64,000 nt of DNA from an uncultured Prevotella sp. (GTDB lineage: Bacteria; Bacteroidota; Bacteroidia; Bacteroidales; Bacteroidaceae): contig CAAGPV010000012.1 in NCBI GenBank assembly GCA_900771975.1, positions 134,733-198,732 on the forward strand, given 5' to 3'. Numbering within the stretch: the first letter of the stretch is position 1; each line of letters begins with the position of its first letter. Below the pieces are notes generated by a model that saw only the letters and a program-made list of their open reading frames with translations, made no database searches and was not told the origin of the DNA. This document shows, one piece after another, positions 24,966 through 35,009 of the stretch. A program made the position numbers and the translations under genes.

Positions 24966-27900
24966 ATGAGAAAGAAAATTACACGTTTGTCGTGGTTGGC
25001 ATTGGCGATAGCCTTGTCTTCCCCTGCTGTCTCAACCGCTCAGACAGCAACCAAAAAGGTGGCACCGAGCCCTGCAAAACTTTTGCTGGATGCTGCAAGT
25101 GAGAACCCTTTGGTAAAGAAAGGCCAAATGATTCCGCAGATGCCATCCCTCTTCAAGAGAGCAGCTGTGTTTAATTCCCTGATTCAACCTTCATCATCTG
25201 TTGCAAGAGTGCCCTTGAAAGCTGACACAGCTTTAGAGCCCGACTATTGCAACACTTTTGATTCAGAGGAAGACTTCAATGCATTTACCGTTTTGGATGC
25301 TAACAATGACGGTAGAACATGGAAGTATTCTGCAAATCAAGGCGCAGCACAGTCTTATTGGAACTCTACAAAGGACAACGACGACTGGTTGTTCTCACCG
25401 GCTATCCACTTGAAAGCTTCTCGCTCCTATGTGTTTGCTTTCAAGCTAAGAAACCAGAGCAGTACTTATCATAACTCCTTAGAGGTGAAATGGGGTGATG
25501 CTGCAACACCGGAAGGCATGACCAAGACTCTTCTTCCCACTACTACACCTTCTAACGTATGGACAGAGTATACCTATGAGATAACTCCTGAAGCCGATGG
25601 CAACTTCTATTTCGGTTTCCATGAAAATTCACCTAAAGACCAGTTCTACTTGCTTGTAGACAGCTTCAGCGTTACAGCTTCAGCGTTGGCAACAGCTCCT
25701 GACTCAGTGACAAGTTTGAAGGTGACCCCTGGAGCACAGGGCGCTCTTACTGCAGACTTGAGCTTTAATGTTCCTACAAAGGCCATTGACGGCTCTGCCC
25801 TCAGTAAAGTTGATAGCCTTGTCATCAAGCGTGACGGTGCAATTATCTCTGTTTTAGGACAGAAGAGTGCTGGTACACACGTTGCCTTCCAAGACAATGA
25901 GCTCAGCGGTCTTACTGTTGGAGGTACACACAAATACTCAGTTGTTGCCTACAAGGGAGAAGATGCAGGACGCACCAATACTGTTGCAGCCTGGATTGGT
26001 GAAGACGTTCCATTGGAACCACAGAACCGTGTTTTGACAGACAACGTTTCCAACATACTCGTTTCTTGGGATCCATTCACCAATGTTGGAGCTAATGGCG
26101 GTTATGTAGATGCTTCTAAGTTGTCAGTGTCAGTCTTTAAACTGGTAGAAAGCATTTTCGGCTATTCTGTTGGCGACTCTTTGACTACCAGTGAAAAGGG
26201 TGCAACGAGTGTAACTATTGACCAAGATCCAGAAGAATCTACGTCTGATGACGGCTATCAGGATTTGCTCCAGTATGCCGTAAGAACCAATGGTGCTTCT
26301 GCTAATAGTGGTTACTACATCACCAATGCACTTGTTGTAGGTCCAACTATTTCTGCTCCATATAAAGAGTCTTTCGCAGCCGGTAATGTTGAAAACGGTT
26401 TTGCATGGCTTGAATCTAACGAAGCCGTAGTCAATCGTGCTACAGCGTCTACTTGGACACTCTCTACAGACGTTTCTGCAGATAATGATGGCGGTTGCGC
26501 TTACTGGTCTGACATTGAAGGCTCTTACTCAAGCTATACCATAGAGGCTGGCGACGAGTGCTCAATCAACACTCCAAAGTTAAGTGTTAAGAACACCACC
26601 AATCCTACACTTTCATTCAGCTACTATGCTCCTGCCAAGACAAAAGCAAAGCTTGAGGTAGTTGTTGCTACTCCTGATGGAGCAGAAACCACCCTTAAGA
26701 CTATCGACCTGTCAAAGAAGACCACTTCTGGTTGGGTTTCAGAAGAAGCTGACCTTTCAGCATTCAAGAACGAACGCTACTTCTTCGTGAAGTTCCATGG
26801 TATTGCAGAAGACAATGATATCGAGATGGGTGTTGACAATATCAATGTTCTTGATAAGTTGGACTACAACCTCGCAGCCACTTCTATCAGCGTTCCTTCC
26901 AAGGTGAAAGCTGGTACAAGCACACCTGTTGTTGTCGGTGTGAAGAACTGGGGTGCCAATGCAGCAAGCAACTTCAGCGTAGTGCTCTACTCTAACGATG
27001 TTGCAGTAGACACAGTGGCAGTTGAAAACGAACTCGCTTCCTTCGAAGAGACCAGCGTAGAGACCACATTGCCAGTTAAGATTAATGCTCCAGAGCAACT
27101 CTCTGTAAAAGCAGAAGTGGTTTACGCCAACGACTTGAAGGCAGATGACAATACAACCGAGACAAAGACAGTTAACGTTATTCAGCCTAAGACACCAAAG
27201 GTTTCTGACCTTACAGCTGAAAACCCAAGCTATCCAACAGTGAACTTGGCTTGGAGTGCTCCTGCTCAACCTGAATTTGCTACAGTTACAGACGGCTTCG
27301 AAGATTATGAAGACTTCGCTATTGATGAATTTGGTGGCTGGCAGACTTCTTGCGGAAACGATCAGGCTTTAGGTATGGGCTTCTGGAATTATTATCAATA
27401 TCCTAACCAGGGAACTGCATTTGGATTTATCGTCTTCAACCTCTCACAGGTTTATCCTGACGCTGACCTCGTAACACCTAACCCAGGTCTTGCTGCACAT
27501 ACCGGCGACAAGTATGCTATGTCTCCTTACCGTGCAGACGGTAGCAACTTCCTTGACAATGATAGCTGGTTGATTTCTCCATCCCTCTCAGGAAAGGCAC
27601 AGACCATTTCGTTCTATGTAAACAACCTTGCATCAGCCGATGGTGTTTATGCAGAGTCTTATGATGTATTGGGTTCAAAGACCAATACCGATCTTTCAAG
27701 CTTCACCAAGATTGGTGATACTCGTGTAGCCAACGGATCTGTTGTAGCCGGCGATGGCAACAACTGGACTAAAGTAAGCGTTGACATTCCAGAAGGAACT
27801 AAGTACTTCGCTATTCACCAGACCACTTCAGCTGACAATGCATTCCTCTTCGGTGTTGACGATGTAACTTATGAAAGTGGTGCAGAAGGCGCTTCTGACT

Positions 27901-28235
27901 CTATCGTAGCTTACAACATCTATCGTGATGGTGAGTTGATCGCAACAGTTGACGGTAAGACATTCGCCTTTACTGATGATGTTCGTGTAGATGGTGAGCA
28001 TGTTTACAACGTAACAGTTGTTTACGAAGACGCTGAAGGCAACCAGTCTGAGTCTGGCTTCTCTAACGATGCAACAGTTGTAACTTCTATTGAAGCTATC
28101 GAAGCTATAGAGAACGCTTCTTCTTACAACGTCTATACTCTCGATGGTAAGGTTGTAATGAAGGATGCTAAGTCTTTGAATGGATTGAAGAAAGGCGTTT
28201 ATATCATCAATGACAAGAAGTATATCTTGAAATAA
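24966..28235 (+). CDS. Large secreted multidomain protein with cleaved-adhesin (choice-of-anchor J) domains
   Basis: The 1089-residue protein has a signal peptide (1-25, ending VSTAQ). J-type jelly-roll domains lie near 85-240 (DDWLFSPAIHLKA), 455-640 (weaker) and 790-970 (DNDSWLISPSLSG). Fibronectin-III-like modules lie between them, with a CARDB-like module near 645-755. The tail ends YNVYTLDGKVVM...GVYIINDKKYILK. J domains of this kind occur in gingipain/haemagglutinin regions and surface adhesins. No protease motif is seen, so an adhesive or scaffold role is inferred. It has its own promoter and a strong terminator (28262-28322). Confidence 0.75.
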   Translation: MRKKITRLSWLALAIALSSPAVSTAQTATKKVAPSPAKLLLDAASENPLVKKGQMIPQMPSLFKRAAVFNSLIQPSSSVARVPLKADTALEPDYCNTFDSEEDFNAFTVLDANNDGRTWKYSANQGAAQSYWNSTKDNDDWLFSPAIHLKASRSYVFAFKLRNQSSTYHNSLEVKWGDAATPEGMTKTLLPTTTPSNVWTEYTYEITPEADGNFYFGFHENSPKDQFYLLVDSFSVTASALATAPDSVTSLKVTPGAQGALTADLSFNVPTKAIDGSALSKVDSLVIKRDGAIISVLGQKSAGTHVAFQDNELSGLTVGGTHKYSVVAYKGEDAGRTNTVAAWIGEDVPLEPQNRVLTDNVSNILVSWDPFTNVGANGGYVDASKLSVSVFKLVESIFGYSVGDSLTTSEKGATSVTIDQDPEESTSDDGYQDLLQYAVRTNGASANSGYYITNALVVGPTISAPYKESFAAGNVENGFAWLESNEAVVNRATASTWTLSTDVSADNDGGCAYWSDIEGSYSSYTIEAGDECSINTPKLSVKNTTNPTLSFSYYAPAKTKAKLEVVVATPDGAETTLKTIDLSKKTTSGWVSEEADLSAFKNERYFFVKFHGIAEDNDIEMGVDNINVLDKLDYNLAATSISVPSKVKAGTSTPVVVGVKNWGANAASNFSVVLYSNDVAVDTVAVENELASFEETSVETTLPVKINAPEQLSVKAEVVYANDLKADDNTTETKTVNVIQPKTPKVSDLTAENPSYPTVNLAWSAPAQPEFATVTDGFEDYEDFAIDEFGGWQTSCGNDQALGMGFWNYYQYPNQGTAFGFIVFNLSQVYPDADLVTPNPGLAAHTGDKYAMSPYRADGSNFLDNDSWLISPSLSGKAQTISFYVNNLASADGVYAESYDVLGSKTNTDLSSFTKIGDTRVANGSVVAGDGNNWTKVSVDIPEGTKYFAIHQTTSADNAFLFGVDDVTYESGAEGASDSIVAYNIYRDGELIATVDGKTFAFTDDVRVDGEHVYNVTVVYEDAEGNQSESGFSNDATVVTSIEAIEAIENASSYNVYTLDGKVVMKDAKSLNGLKKGVYIINDKKYILK

Positions 28236-28261
28236 GAATAAATAGATATTCTTAAGTTTTC

Positions 28262-28322
28262 ATCCTTGCATAACACAGGTAGGTGCTTTTACCTACGGTG
28301 TTGTGCAAGGATTTTCTTTTTT
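28262..28322 (+). terminator. Rho-independent terminator
   Basis: The outer stem ATCCTTGCA (28262-28270) pairs with TGCAAGGAT (28304-28312), with an inner AGGTAGGT/ACCTAC hairpin, followed by TTTTCTTTTTT. Confidence 0.9.
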
Positions 28323-28391
28323 ACAGACAGTTCTTGCCGTTCATTTGGAATAGTTTCTGTAAATTTGTATGCAGTTACCAAATGCTAATGA

Positions 28392-29624
28392 ATGAACGAG
28401 GCTACCTTACTCTTTGTGCAAAATCATAGTGACGAAGACGTTCGTACCTTGGCTTTCCAAGCCAATCGATACCCAGACGTGGATATGCCATGGGCGCTTG
28501 ACCAGATACGCGGCAGGCAAATGGCTCGATTTAAGTTGCCTACATGGGCAAGCCACGACAGGATAGTCTATCCTCCCCACCTGTCAATGGAGCAATGTTC
28601 GAGCGAAAAGACGGCCCGTTACAAGGCGGCTATAGCTAAGCGCCTTTTGCAGACCCCTGTGGAACAATCATTGTCGGAACACAATACGACTCTGGTAGAC
28701 CTTACTGGAGGCTTTGGTGTGGATTTTTCCTTTCTTTCTTCCTTGTTCGATTCAGCCACATACGTTGAACAACAACCGACTCTTTGCGAGTTGGCACGCC
28801 ATAATTTTCAGACGCTAAAGCTTGGAAACGTTAGAGTAGAGAACGGGGATGGAATCGATTGTCTTCAACAGATGTCCCATTCCACGATGATTTATCTGGA
28901 TCCAGCCCGTCGTGATGAGCATGGGCGCAAGACTTACAGCATAAAAGACTGTACTCCGAATGTAACGCAATACATAGACAATCTGCTCTTGAAGTGTGAT
29001 TATCTTTTGCTGAAACTGTCGCCCATGTTGGATTGGCACGAAGCAGTTGACGAGTTGAAAGGCGTGATAGAGGTACATATCGTCAGTGTAGGCGGAGAGT
29101 GCAAGGAAATGCTTCTGGTTCTTTCTGCTCATAGTTGCCAACCATTGAAGCTTATTTGTGTCAATGATGGGCAACGTTTTTGTTGCGAGGCGAGAACGGC
29201 TACGGAGTCGGTGCCTTTGGAAGAAACAGTCAAGCAGAAACTCACTGCAGGGTCATTGCTTTTAGAACCCAATGCATCCATCATGAAAGCAGGATGTTTC
29301 AAGGAGCTGGAGGCTGCATACTCCCTGGTTGCCCTATCGCCCAATTCCCACCTGTTTGTTCCCCGTTTGCCGAACGCAAACAATTGTTTGAAAAAGAATT
29401 TCCCCGGAAGGGTATTTGAGATAATAGCAGTTTCTACGTTCAACAAGAAAGAATTGAGTCGTAACCTTGCCAACTTAAAACAGGCTAATATAGCAGTGCG
29501 CAATTTTCCTATGACGGTTAACGAACTAAGAAAGCGGCTTAAACTGAAAGATGGGGGCGACAACTATCTGTTTGCCACTACTTTGGGAAAGCGTGACCAC
29601 CTATTAATAATAGCGAAAAAATAA
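28392..29624 (+). CDS. Class I SAM-dependent methyltransferase, THUMP-like (PG1098 type)
   Basis: The 410-residue protein has a helical N-terminal region, then a Rossmann methyltransferase core with motif I TLVDLTGGFGVDFSFLS, an acidic E after YVEQQ, and motif IV YLDPARRDEHG. A C-terminal THUMP-like/ferredoxin-like part follows. This is the Bacteroidetes family named after P. gingivalis PG1098. An RNA substrate is likely from the THUMP relation but is not shown. A -7 box TAAATTTG lies at 28360-28367. Confidence 0.8.
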   Translation: MNEATLLFVQNHSDEDVRTLAFQANRYPDVDMPWALDQIRGRQMARFKLPTWASHDRIVYPPHLSMEQCSSEKTARYKAAIAKRLLQTPVEQSLSEHNTTLVDLTGGFGVDFSFLSSLFDSATYVEQQPTLCELARHNFQTLKLGNVRVENGDGIDCLQQMSHSTMIYLDPARRDEHGRKTYSIKDCTPNVTQYIDNLLLKCDYLLLKLSPMLDWHEAVDELKGVIEVHIVSVGGECKEMLLVLSAHSCQPLKLICVNDGQRFCCEARTATESVPLEETVKQKLTAGSLLLEPNASIMKAGCFKELEAAYSLVALSPNSHLFVPRLPNANNCLKKNFPGRVFEIIAVSTFNKKELSRNLANLKQANIAVRNFPMTVNELRKRLKLKDGGDNYLFATTLGKRDHLLIIAKK

Positions 29625-29632
29625 AGCGAAAT

Positions 29633-29663
29633 TTTGTCAATTCGCCTTTTTTGGCTATTTTTG
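29633..29663 (+). promoter_or_regulatory. Promoter of the GNAT-like/parE/S41 operon
   Basis: TTTG at 29633-29636, 19 bases, TATTTTTG at 29656-29663. It overlaps a TTG-initiated extension of the next frame, which supports the ATG at 29696 as the real start. Confidence 0.78.
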
Positions 29664-29695
29664 CACTTTTGAGATATTCTAAAAATTCAAGCTCA

Positions 29696-30841
29696 ATGAC
29701 TTCTGTTCAGATAAGGAAAGTAGAAACAAAAAAGGAACTTAAGACTTTCATAGACTTTCATTACGACCTCTATAAGGGCAACAAATATGACGTGCCCACC
29801 TTGTTTAGCGACGATTGGAACACATTGTCGAAAGACAAAAATGCTGCTTTTGAGTTTTGTCAGGCAGAATATTATCTGGCTTACAAAGGTGGAAAAGTAG
29901 TTGGTCGTGTGGCTGCCATTATCAATCATAAAGCCAACAAGCGCTGGAAACGTGAAGACGTGCGCTTCGGATGGATAGACTTTATAGACGACATGGATGT
30001 TTCTAAAGCACTTCTTGAAGCTGTTGAAAGCTATGGACGTGCCAATGGAATGAAACAAGTGGTAGGTCCGTTGGGCTTTACCGACTTCGATCCGGAGGGA
30101 ATGTTGACCGAAGGGTTTGACCAGCTTGGGACAATGTCCACCATATACAACTATCCTTACTATCCGGAACACCTCAAAAAAATGGGCGGATGGGTGAAAG
30201 ACAACGATTATGTGGAATTTAAACTGCTTGTTCCAAAGACCGTTCCGGAAAAGTATATCAAACTTTCTGAAATGGTGGAGAAGCGTTATAACCTTCATGT
30301 GCGCACCCTTACCAAGAAAGAAATCAACGAAGGTGGCTACGGACATAAGATCTTCCGCCTTATCAACGATACCTATAAAGACCTTTATGGCTTCTCGGAA
30401 CTGTCAGACAGGCAGGTCGACCAATATGTAAAAATGTATTTGCCCTTGGCCGACTTGCAGATGATACCGATAGTTGAAGACTGGAATGCAGACCGAAAAC
30501 TGGTTGGTGTGGGCATTACCATCCCCTCGTTGGCTGTCGCTTTACAGAAATGCCGTCGCGGACGCTTGTTTCCTTTTGGATGGTGGCACCTTTTAAGGGC
30601 GCTGAAATGCCATAAAACGAAGATTGTGGACATGGAGATGATAGGTGTACTTCCCGAATACCGCATGAAAGGAGCCAACGCACTCTTGTTTGCCCACCTT
30701 ATACCACTCTACCAGAAGTACGGTTTTGAATGGGGAGAAAGTCAAGTTGAAATGGAAACCAACGACAACGTGCAAAGCCAATGGCAATATCTGGAAACCA
30801 TTTTGCATAAGCGTAGACGTTGTTACAAGAAAGAATTATAA
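29696..30841 (+). CDS. GNAT-fold N-acetyltransferase-like protein
   Basis: The 381-residue protein belongs to a Bacteroidetes-rich family of long acetyltransferase-like proteins. It begins VQIRKVETKKELKTFIDFHYDLYKGN, has FGWIDFIDD and QVVGPLGFTDFDPEG in the middle, and VDMEMIGVLPEYRMKGANALL (beta-4 plus acetyl-CoA loop) in the C-terminal GNAT part. Its substrate is unknown. It starts an operon: parE follows after 8 bases. Confidence 0.75.
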   Translation: MTSVQIRKVETKKELKTFIDFHYDLYKGNKYDVPTLFSDDWNTLSKDKNAAFEFCQAEYYLAYKGGKVVGRVAAIINHKANKRWKREDVRFGWIDFIDDMDVSKALLEAVESYGRANGMKQVVGPLGFTDFDPEGMLTEGFDQLGTMSTIYNYPYYPEHLKKMGGWVKDNDYVEFKLLVPKTVPEKYIKLSEMVEKRYNLHVRTLTKKEINEGGYGHKIFRLINDTYKDLYGFSELSDRQVDQYVKMYLPLADLQMIPIVEDWNADRKLVGVGITIPSLAVALQKCRRGRLFPFGWWHLLRALKCHKTKIVDMEMIGVLPEYRMKGANALLFAHLIPLYQKYGFEWGESQVEMETNDNVQSQWQYLETILHKRRRCYKKEL

Positions 30842-30849
30842 ATAAAATA

Positions 30850-32832
30850 ATGGCAGAAGAACTCACCGACATCGTCAATTCGCCATCGGCAGCAGGACAA
30901 CAACCAGTTGAATATACCGATGACAACATCCGACACCTGTCGGATATGGAACACGTGCGTACCCGTCCGGGTATGTATATCGGCCGCCTTGGTGACGGAT
31001 CGTTGCCCGAAGACGGTATTTATGTCTTGCTGAAAGAGGTTGTGGATAACTCTATCGATGAGTTTAAGATGAATGCCGGCGACCGCATAGAGATAGATAT
31101 AGAAGACGAACTGCGCGTTTCTGTTCGTGACTATGGCCGAGGCATACCGCAAGGAAAGCTTGTTGAAGCGGTCAGCGTGCTGAACACTGGTGGTAAATAC
31201 GACTCAAAGGCTTTTAAAAAAAGCGTGGGCCTGAATGGCGTGGGCGTTAAAGCCGTTAATGCACTTAGCGCCCGTTTTGAAGTGAAAAGCTATCGTGAAG
31301 GGAAAGTTCGCTCCTTGGTGTTTGAAAGAGGACAGTTGAAGAGCGATAAAACAGAACCTTCTGAAGATGAAAATGGAACTTACATCTTCTTTGAACCCGA
31401 CCCCACGTTGTTTAAAAACTATCGTTTCCATTCTGATATCGTGGAAACAATGTTGCGCAACTATACTTACCTGAACACAGGTTTAGCTATAATGTATAAT
31501 GGGCGACGCATTATCAGCCGACATGGTCTTAAAGACCTGCTGACCGATAATATGACGGTGGAGGGCCTTTATCCTATTGTTCACATGAAAGGAGAGGATA
31601 TAGAGATTGCCTTTACCCACACCAATCAGTATGGCGAAGAATATTATAGCTTTGTCAACGGCCAGCACACCACCCAAGGGGGTACCCACCAGACGGCGTT
31701 CAAGGAACACATAGCACGCACCATCAAGGAATTTTTTGGGAAGTATGAGTATGGTGACATCCGTAACGGACTTGTTGCAGCCATAGCTCTAAACGTGGAA
31801 GAACCTGTTTTCGAATCACAGACCAAGATAAAGTTGGGAAGTACGCAAATGGCCCCCGGCGGAGATTCTATCAATAAATATGTCGGCGATTTCCTGAAGA
31901 CCAATGTTGACAACTATCTTCATATACATAAGGAAGACTGCGCCGATATAATGGAAGGGAAGATAAAGGAGAGCGAACGTGAGCGCAAGGCGATGGCAGG
32001 CGTAACCAAGCTTGCGCGCGAGCGTGCCAAGAAAGCAAATCTTCACAATCGCAAGCTACGTGACTGCCGCATCCACTTCTGTGATGTCAAGAACGAGCGA
32101 AAGGAAGAGTCGAGCATCTTCATTACCGAGGGAGACTCTGCAAGCGGAAGCATTACCAAAAGCCGTGATGTAAACACACAAGCAGTGTTTTCTTTGCGCG
32201 GAAAACCACTCAATTCTTTTGGCCTAACCAAAAAGGTAGTCTATGAAAACGAAGAGTTTAACCTTCTTCAGGCAGCCCTTGACATTGAAGATGGCCTTGA
32301 CTCTCTGCGCTATAATAAGGTAATTGTGGCTACAGATGCCGATGTGGACGGTATGCACATACGTTTGCTCATCATCACCTTCTTCCTTCAGTTCTTTCCC
32401 GACTTGATAAAGAAAGGACACGTCTATGTCTTGCAGACCCCGTTGTTTCGTGTCCGCAACCGCAGAACGAAGATAAAGAATAAGGAAATCGTTAAAGCGG
32501 CGGACGAAAAGCGAACCCGACAAGAAAAAAAGAGCGATTTTATCACCCTTTACTGTTACACGGAAGAAGAAAGGCAACAGGCTATTCATGATTTGGGGCC
32601 AGACCCAGAGATAACCCGCTTTAAGGGATTGGGAGAGATTTCGCCGGATGAGTTCGTTCATTTCATAGGTCCCGATATGCGTTTGGAACAAGTGACGCTT
32701 CATAAAAACGACCAGGTGCAGAAACTGTTGGCTTACTATATGGGTAAAAACACCATGGAACGCCAGAACTTCATCATTGACAATCTTGTGATAGAAGAGG
32801 ATATACCAGAAGAAGATGCAGATGTAAGATAA
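30850..32832 (+). CDS. parE: DNA topoisomerase IV subunit B
   Basis: The 660-residue type IIA ATPase subunit has a GHKL ATPase with VVDNSIDEF and the loop GLNGVGVKAVNALS, and a TOPRIM domain with EGDSASGS and DADVDGMHIR. The wording of these motifs and the following RGKPLNSFGLTK are those of Bacteroidetes ParE rather than GyrB (EGDSAGGS). It decatenates chromosomes with ParC, which is not in the window. A DnaA-box-like nonamer occurs inside the gene by chance. Confidence 0.9.
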   Translation: MAEELTDIVNSPSAAGQQPVEYTDDNIRHLSDMEHVRTRPGMYIGRLGDGSLPEDGIYVLLKEVVDNSIDEFKMNAGDRIEIDIEDELRVSVRDYGRGIPQGKLVEAVSVLNTGGKYDSKAFKKSVGLNGVGVKAVNALSARFEVKSYREGKVRSLVFERGQLKSDKTEPSEDENGTYIFFEPDPTLFKNYRFHSDIVETMLRNYTYLNTGLAIMYNGRRIISRHGLKDLLTDNMTVEGLYPIVHMKGEDIEIAFTHTNQYGEEYYSFVNGQHTTQGGTHQTAFKEHIARTIKEFFGKYEYGDIRNGLVAAIALNVEEPVFESQTKIKLGSTQMAPGGDSINKYVGDFLKTNVDNYLHIHKEDCADIMEGKIKESERERKAMAGVTKLARERAKKANLHNRKLRDCRIHFCDVKNERKEESSIFITEGDSASGSITKSRDVNTQAVFSLRGKPLNSFGLTKKVVYENEEFNLLQAALDIEDGLDSLRYNKVIVATDADVDGMHIRLLIITFFLQFFPDLIKKGHVYVLQTPLFRVRNRRTKIKNKEIVKAADEKRTRQEKKSDFITLYCYTEEERQQAIHDLGPDPEITRFKGLGEISPDEFVHFIGPDMRLEQVTLHKNDQVQKLLAYYMGKNTMERQNFIIDNLVIEEDIPEEDADVR

Positions 32833-32846
32833 AACCATTTACAACA

Positions 32847-34424
32847 ATGAAAAAACTAACAGTAACACTAATAGGCTTGATGACTGTACTTGTAATGCAA
32901 GCACAGATACGTTTGGATTTCGGAAAAGATGCCCCATTAAAGAAAATACAGTTTGCAGAGGTTGCTATAGCTAACCTTTATGTAGACTCGTTAGACGAAA
33001 ACCAGCTTGCCGAATCAGCCATTCGTGGAATGTTGGAAAAACTCGATCCCCATTCAACCTACACAGATGCAAAAGAAACAAAAGCACTTGAAGAACCCCT
33101 ACAAGGCGATTTTGAGGGAATAGGTGTGCAGTTTAACATCGTTGATGATACCTTGCTGGTTGTACAGCCCACCACCAACGGTCCTTCTCAAAAGGTGGGC
33201 ATTATGGCAGGCGACCGCATAGTGGAGGTAAACGACACGGCTATTGCTGGTGTAAAGATGGGTCGTTCGGACATTATGCGTCGGCTTCGCGGCAAAAAAG
33301 GAACAATGGTTCATCTTGCAATTGTGCGTCGGGGAGTTGCCGGTAAGCTCTATTTCGATGTGAAGCGCGACAAAATACCGGTTCATTCTGTAACAAGCGC
33401 TTATATCGTAGAGCCGGGAATAGGTTATATCCGCATCGAAAGCTTTGGAGAAAAAACCTATGATGAGTTTATCTCGGCTATTGCCACATTACGAAAAAAG
33501 GGAATGAACGACCTTATTCTGGACCTGCAAGGCAATGGAGGAGGCTATTTGCAGTCGGCTGTACAGATAGCCAACGAGTTCTTAAACGATGGCGATATGA
33601 TTGTATATACCGACGGCAGAAAGGCAGGACGCAAAGAATATCATGCCAAGAGCAACGGCCAGTTCCGTCAGGGGAAAGTTGTCGTCTTGATAGACGAGCT
33701 TACAGCATCTGCTGCCGAGATTGTGACGGGTGCCATTCAAGACCAGGACAGAGGCATTGTGGTAGGGCGTCGTTCTTTTGGAAAGGGATTGGTACAACGG
33801 CCTGTGCCACTACCGGGTGGCGCTTTGCTGCGTTTGACAGTGGCACACTATTACACACCAAGTGGCCGTTGCATTCAAAAGCCTTATAAGAAAGGGGAGA
33901 AGAGGGAGTATAACCAAGATCTTGAAAACCGTTTGAAGCATGGGGAATTGACCAATTCCGACTCCATCCATTTCTCAGACAGCCTAAAATGCTATACGTT
34001 GCGTAAACACCGGATGGTGTATGGTGGTGGTGGCATTATGCCAGACTGTTTTGTTCCGCTTGACACCATGAGATACACACGCTATCATCGCCAACTGGCA
34101 GCCAAAAGCATTGTCTTCAATCAAGACATAAAATATATTGACCAGAATCGTAAACGCTTGCAGCGCCGCTTCTCCACGTTTGACAATTTCCGTAAGAACT
34201 TTGACGTTCCACAGGAACTGATAGACACTATTTTCGCTGAAGGACGGAAAGCTGGCATTGAGCCAAAAGACTCTGACGAACTAAAACGTACCCTTCCGCT
34301 TTTGCGTTTGCAACTGAAAGCGCTCATCGCTCGCGACCTTTGGGATATGAATGAGTACTATCAGGTATGGAATTCGTCTACCGACATCTTCCGTAAAGGG
34401 GTAGAGGCAATTAAAGAAAACTAA
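32847..34424 (+). CDS. C-terminal processing peptidase, S41 family
   Basis: The 525-residue protein has an N-terminal signal peptide (1-19, VLVMQAQ), a PDZ domain (about 85-180, IGVQFNIVDDTLLVVQ and MAGDRIVEVNDTAI) and a tail-specific protease domain. The catalytic Ser lies in DELTASAAEIV, and the Lys lies 25 residues later in RRSFGKGLVQ. It is periplasmic or outer-surface and degrades or trims proteins from the C terminus. It is third in the operon, 14 bases after parE. Confidence 0.9.
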   Translation: MKKLTVTLIGLMTVLVMQAQIRLDFGKDAPLKKIQFAEVAIANLYVDSLDENQLAESAIRGMLEKLDPHSTYTDAKETKALEEPLQGDFEGIGVQFNIVDDTLLVVQPTTNGPSQKVGIMAGDRIVEVNDTAIAGVKMGRSDIMRRLRGKKGTMVHLAIVRRGVAGKLYFDVKRDKIPVHSVTSAYIVEPGIGYIRIESFGEKTYDEFISAIATLRKKGMNDLILDLQGNGGGYLQSAVQIANEFLNDGDMIVYTDGRKAGRKEYHAKSNGQFRQGKVVVLIDELTASAAEIVTGAIQDQDRGIVVGRRSFGKGLVQRPVPLPGGALLRLTVAHYYTPSGRCIQKPYKKGEKREYNQDLENRLKHGELTNSDSIHFSDSLKCYTLRKHRMVYGGGGIMPDCFVPLDTMRYTRYHRQLAAKSIVFNQDIKYIDQNRKRLQRRFSTFDNFRKNFDVPQELIDTIFAEGRKAGIEPKDSDELKRTLPLLRLQLKALIARDLWDMNEYYQVWNSSTDIFRKGVEAIKEN

Positions 34425-34500
34425 TATGTGGTCAAGAATAGGTACCAGACCGCTTAAGGTAGGGGTAGCCCGAAAGTAGGTAACCACCGGACGACTTTAT

Positions 34501-34540
34501 AGAAAACGGGTGAAGCGAAAAACCGCTTCACCCGTTTTCT
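34501..34540. terminator. Bidirectional terminator between S41 peptidase and ybeY
   Basis: A perfect 17-bp stem (34501-34517 with 34524-34540) has a 6-base loop. A-rich and T-rich stem ends serve both convergent transcription units. The remaining bases between the genes show no other feature. Confidence 0.85.
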
Positions 34541-34592
34541 GTGTTGTAAGTATCAATAGTAAAAAGCACGTCTAAAGGCATTTGCTTGTCGT

Positions 34593-35009
34593 CTAAGCCT
34601 TCAACAGGGCAAGGGCCTTGTCTTCTTCGGCCTCCATTATCTCGCGCTCTCCAGGGCCTTTATCGTTGATTCCGCAAAGATGAAGAATGCCATGGATGAT
34701 TACTCTGTGCAATTCGTCATCGTAAACCTTTCCCAACATTTCTGCATTTGAACGTACCGTGTCGAGACTGATAACGATATCGCCGCTTATCGTATCGTCT
34801 TCGTCATAGTCGAAGGTGATGACATCGGTGTAATAGTCGTGTCCCAAGTATTCACGGTTGACTTCGAGAATCTTTTCATCGCTGACAAACATATATCCAA
34901 TCTCGCCCACTTTTCTTCCGAAAGTAGCTGCTACGGCTTTTATCCAAGCCGTTGTTTCGCGCTTTTTTATTTTCGGCATACGCACGCCGTCTGTATTGTA
35001 ACTTATCAT
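34593..35009 (-). CDS. ybeY: Endoribonuclease YbeY (rRNA maturation)
   Basis: The 138-residue protein processes the 3' end of 16S rRNA and acts in ribosome quality control. Family blocks NREYLGHDYYTDVITFDY and the metal motif IIHGILHLCGIND are seen. The usual third metal-binding histidine (HGxLHLxGYDH) is replaced by Asp here. The start at 35009 is fixed by an ATGA overlap with the coaD stop. The longer frame to 35138 would run through coaD. Confidence 0.92.
   Translation of the reverse strand: MISYNTDGVRMPKIKKRETTAWIKAVAATFGRKVGEIGYMFVSDEKILEVNREYLGHDYYTDVITFDYDEDDTISGDIVISLDTVRSNAEMLGKVYDDELHRVIIHGILHLCGINDKGPGEREIMEAEEDKALALLKA

Noticed and set aside
31040..31048. Perfect DnaA box (TGTGGATAA) as part of an origin
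   Set aside because: It is a single box inside the parE reading frame (VVDNSI codons), without a cluster, an AT-rich unwinding region or dnaA nearby.
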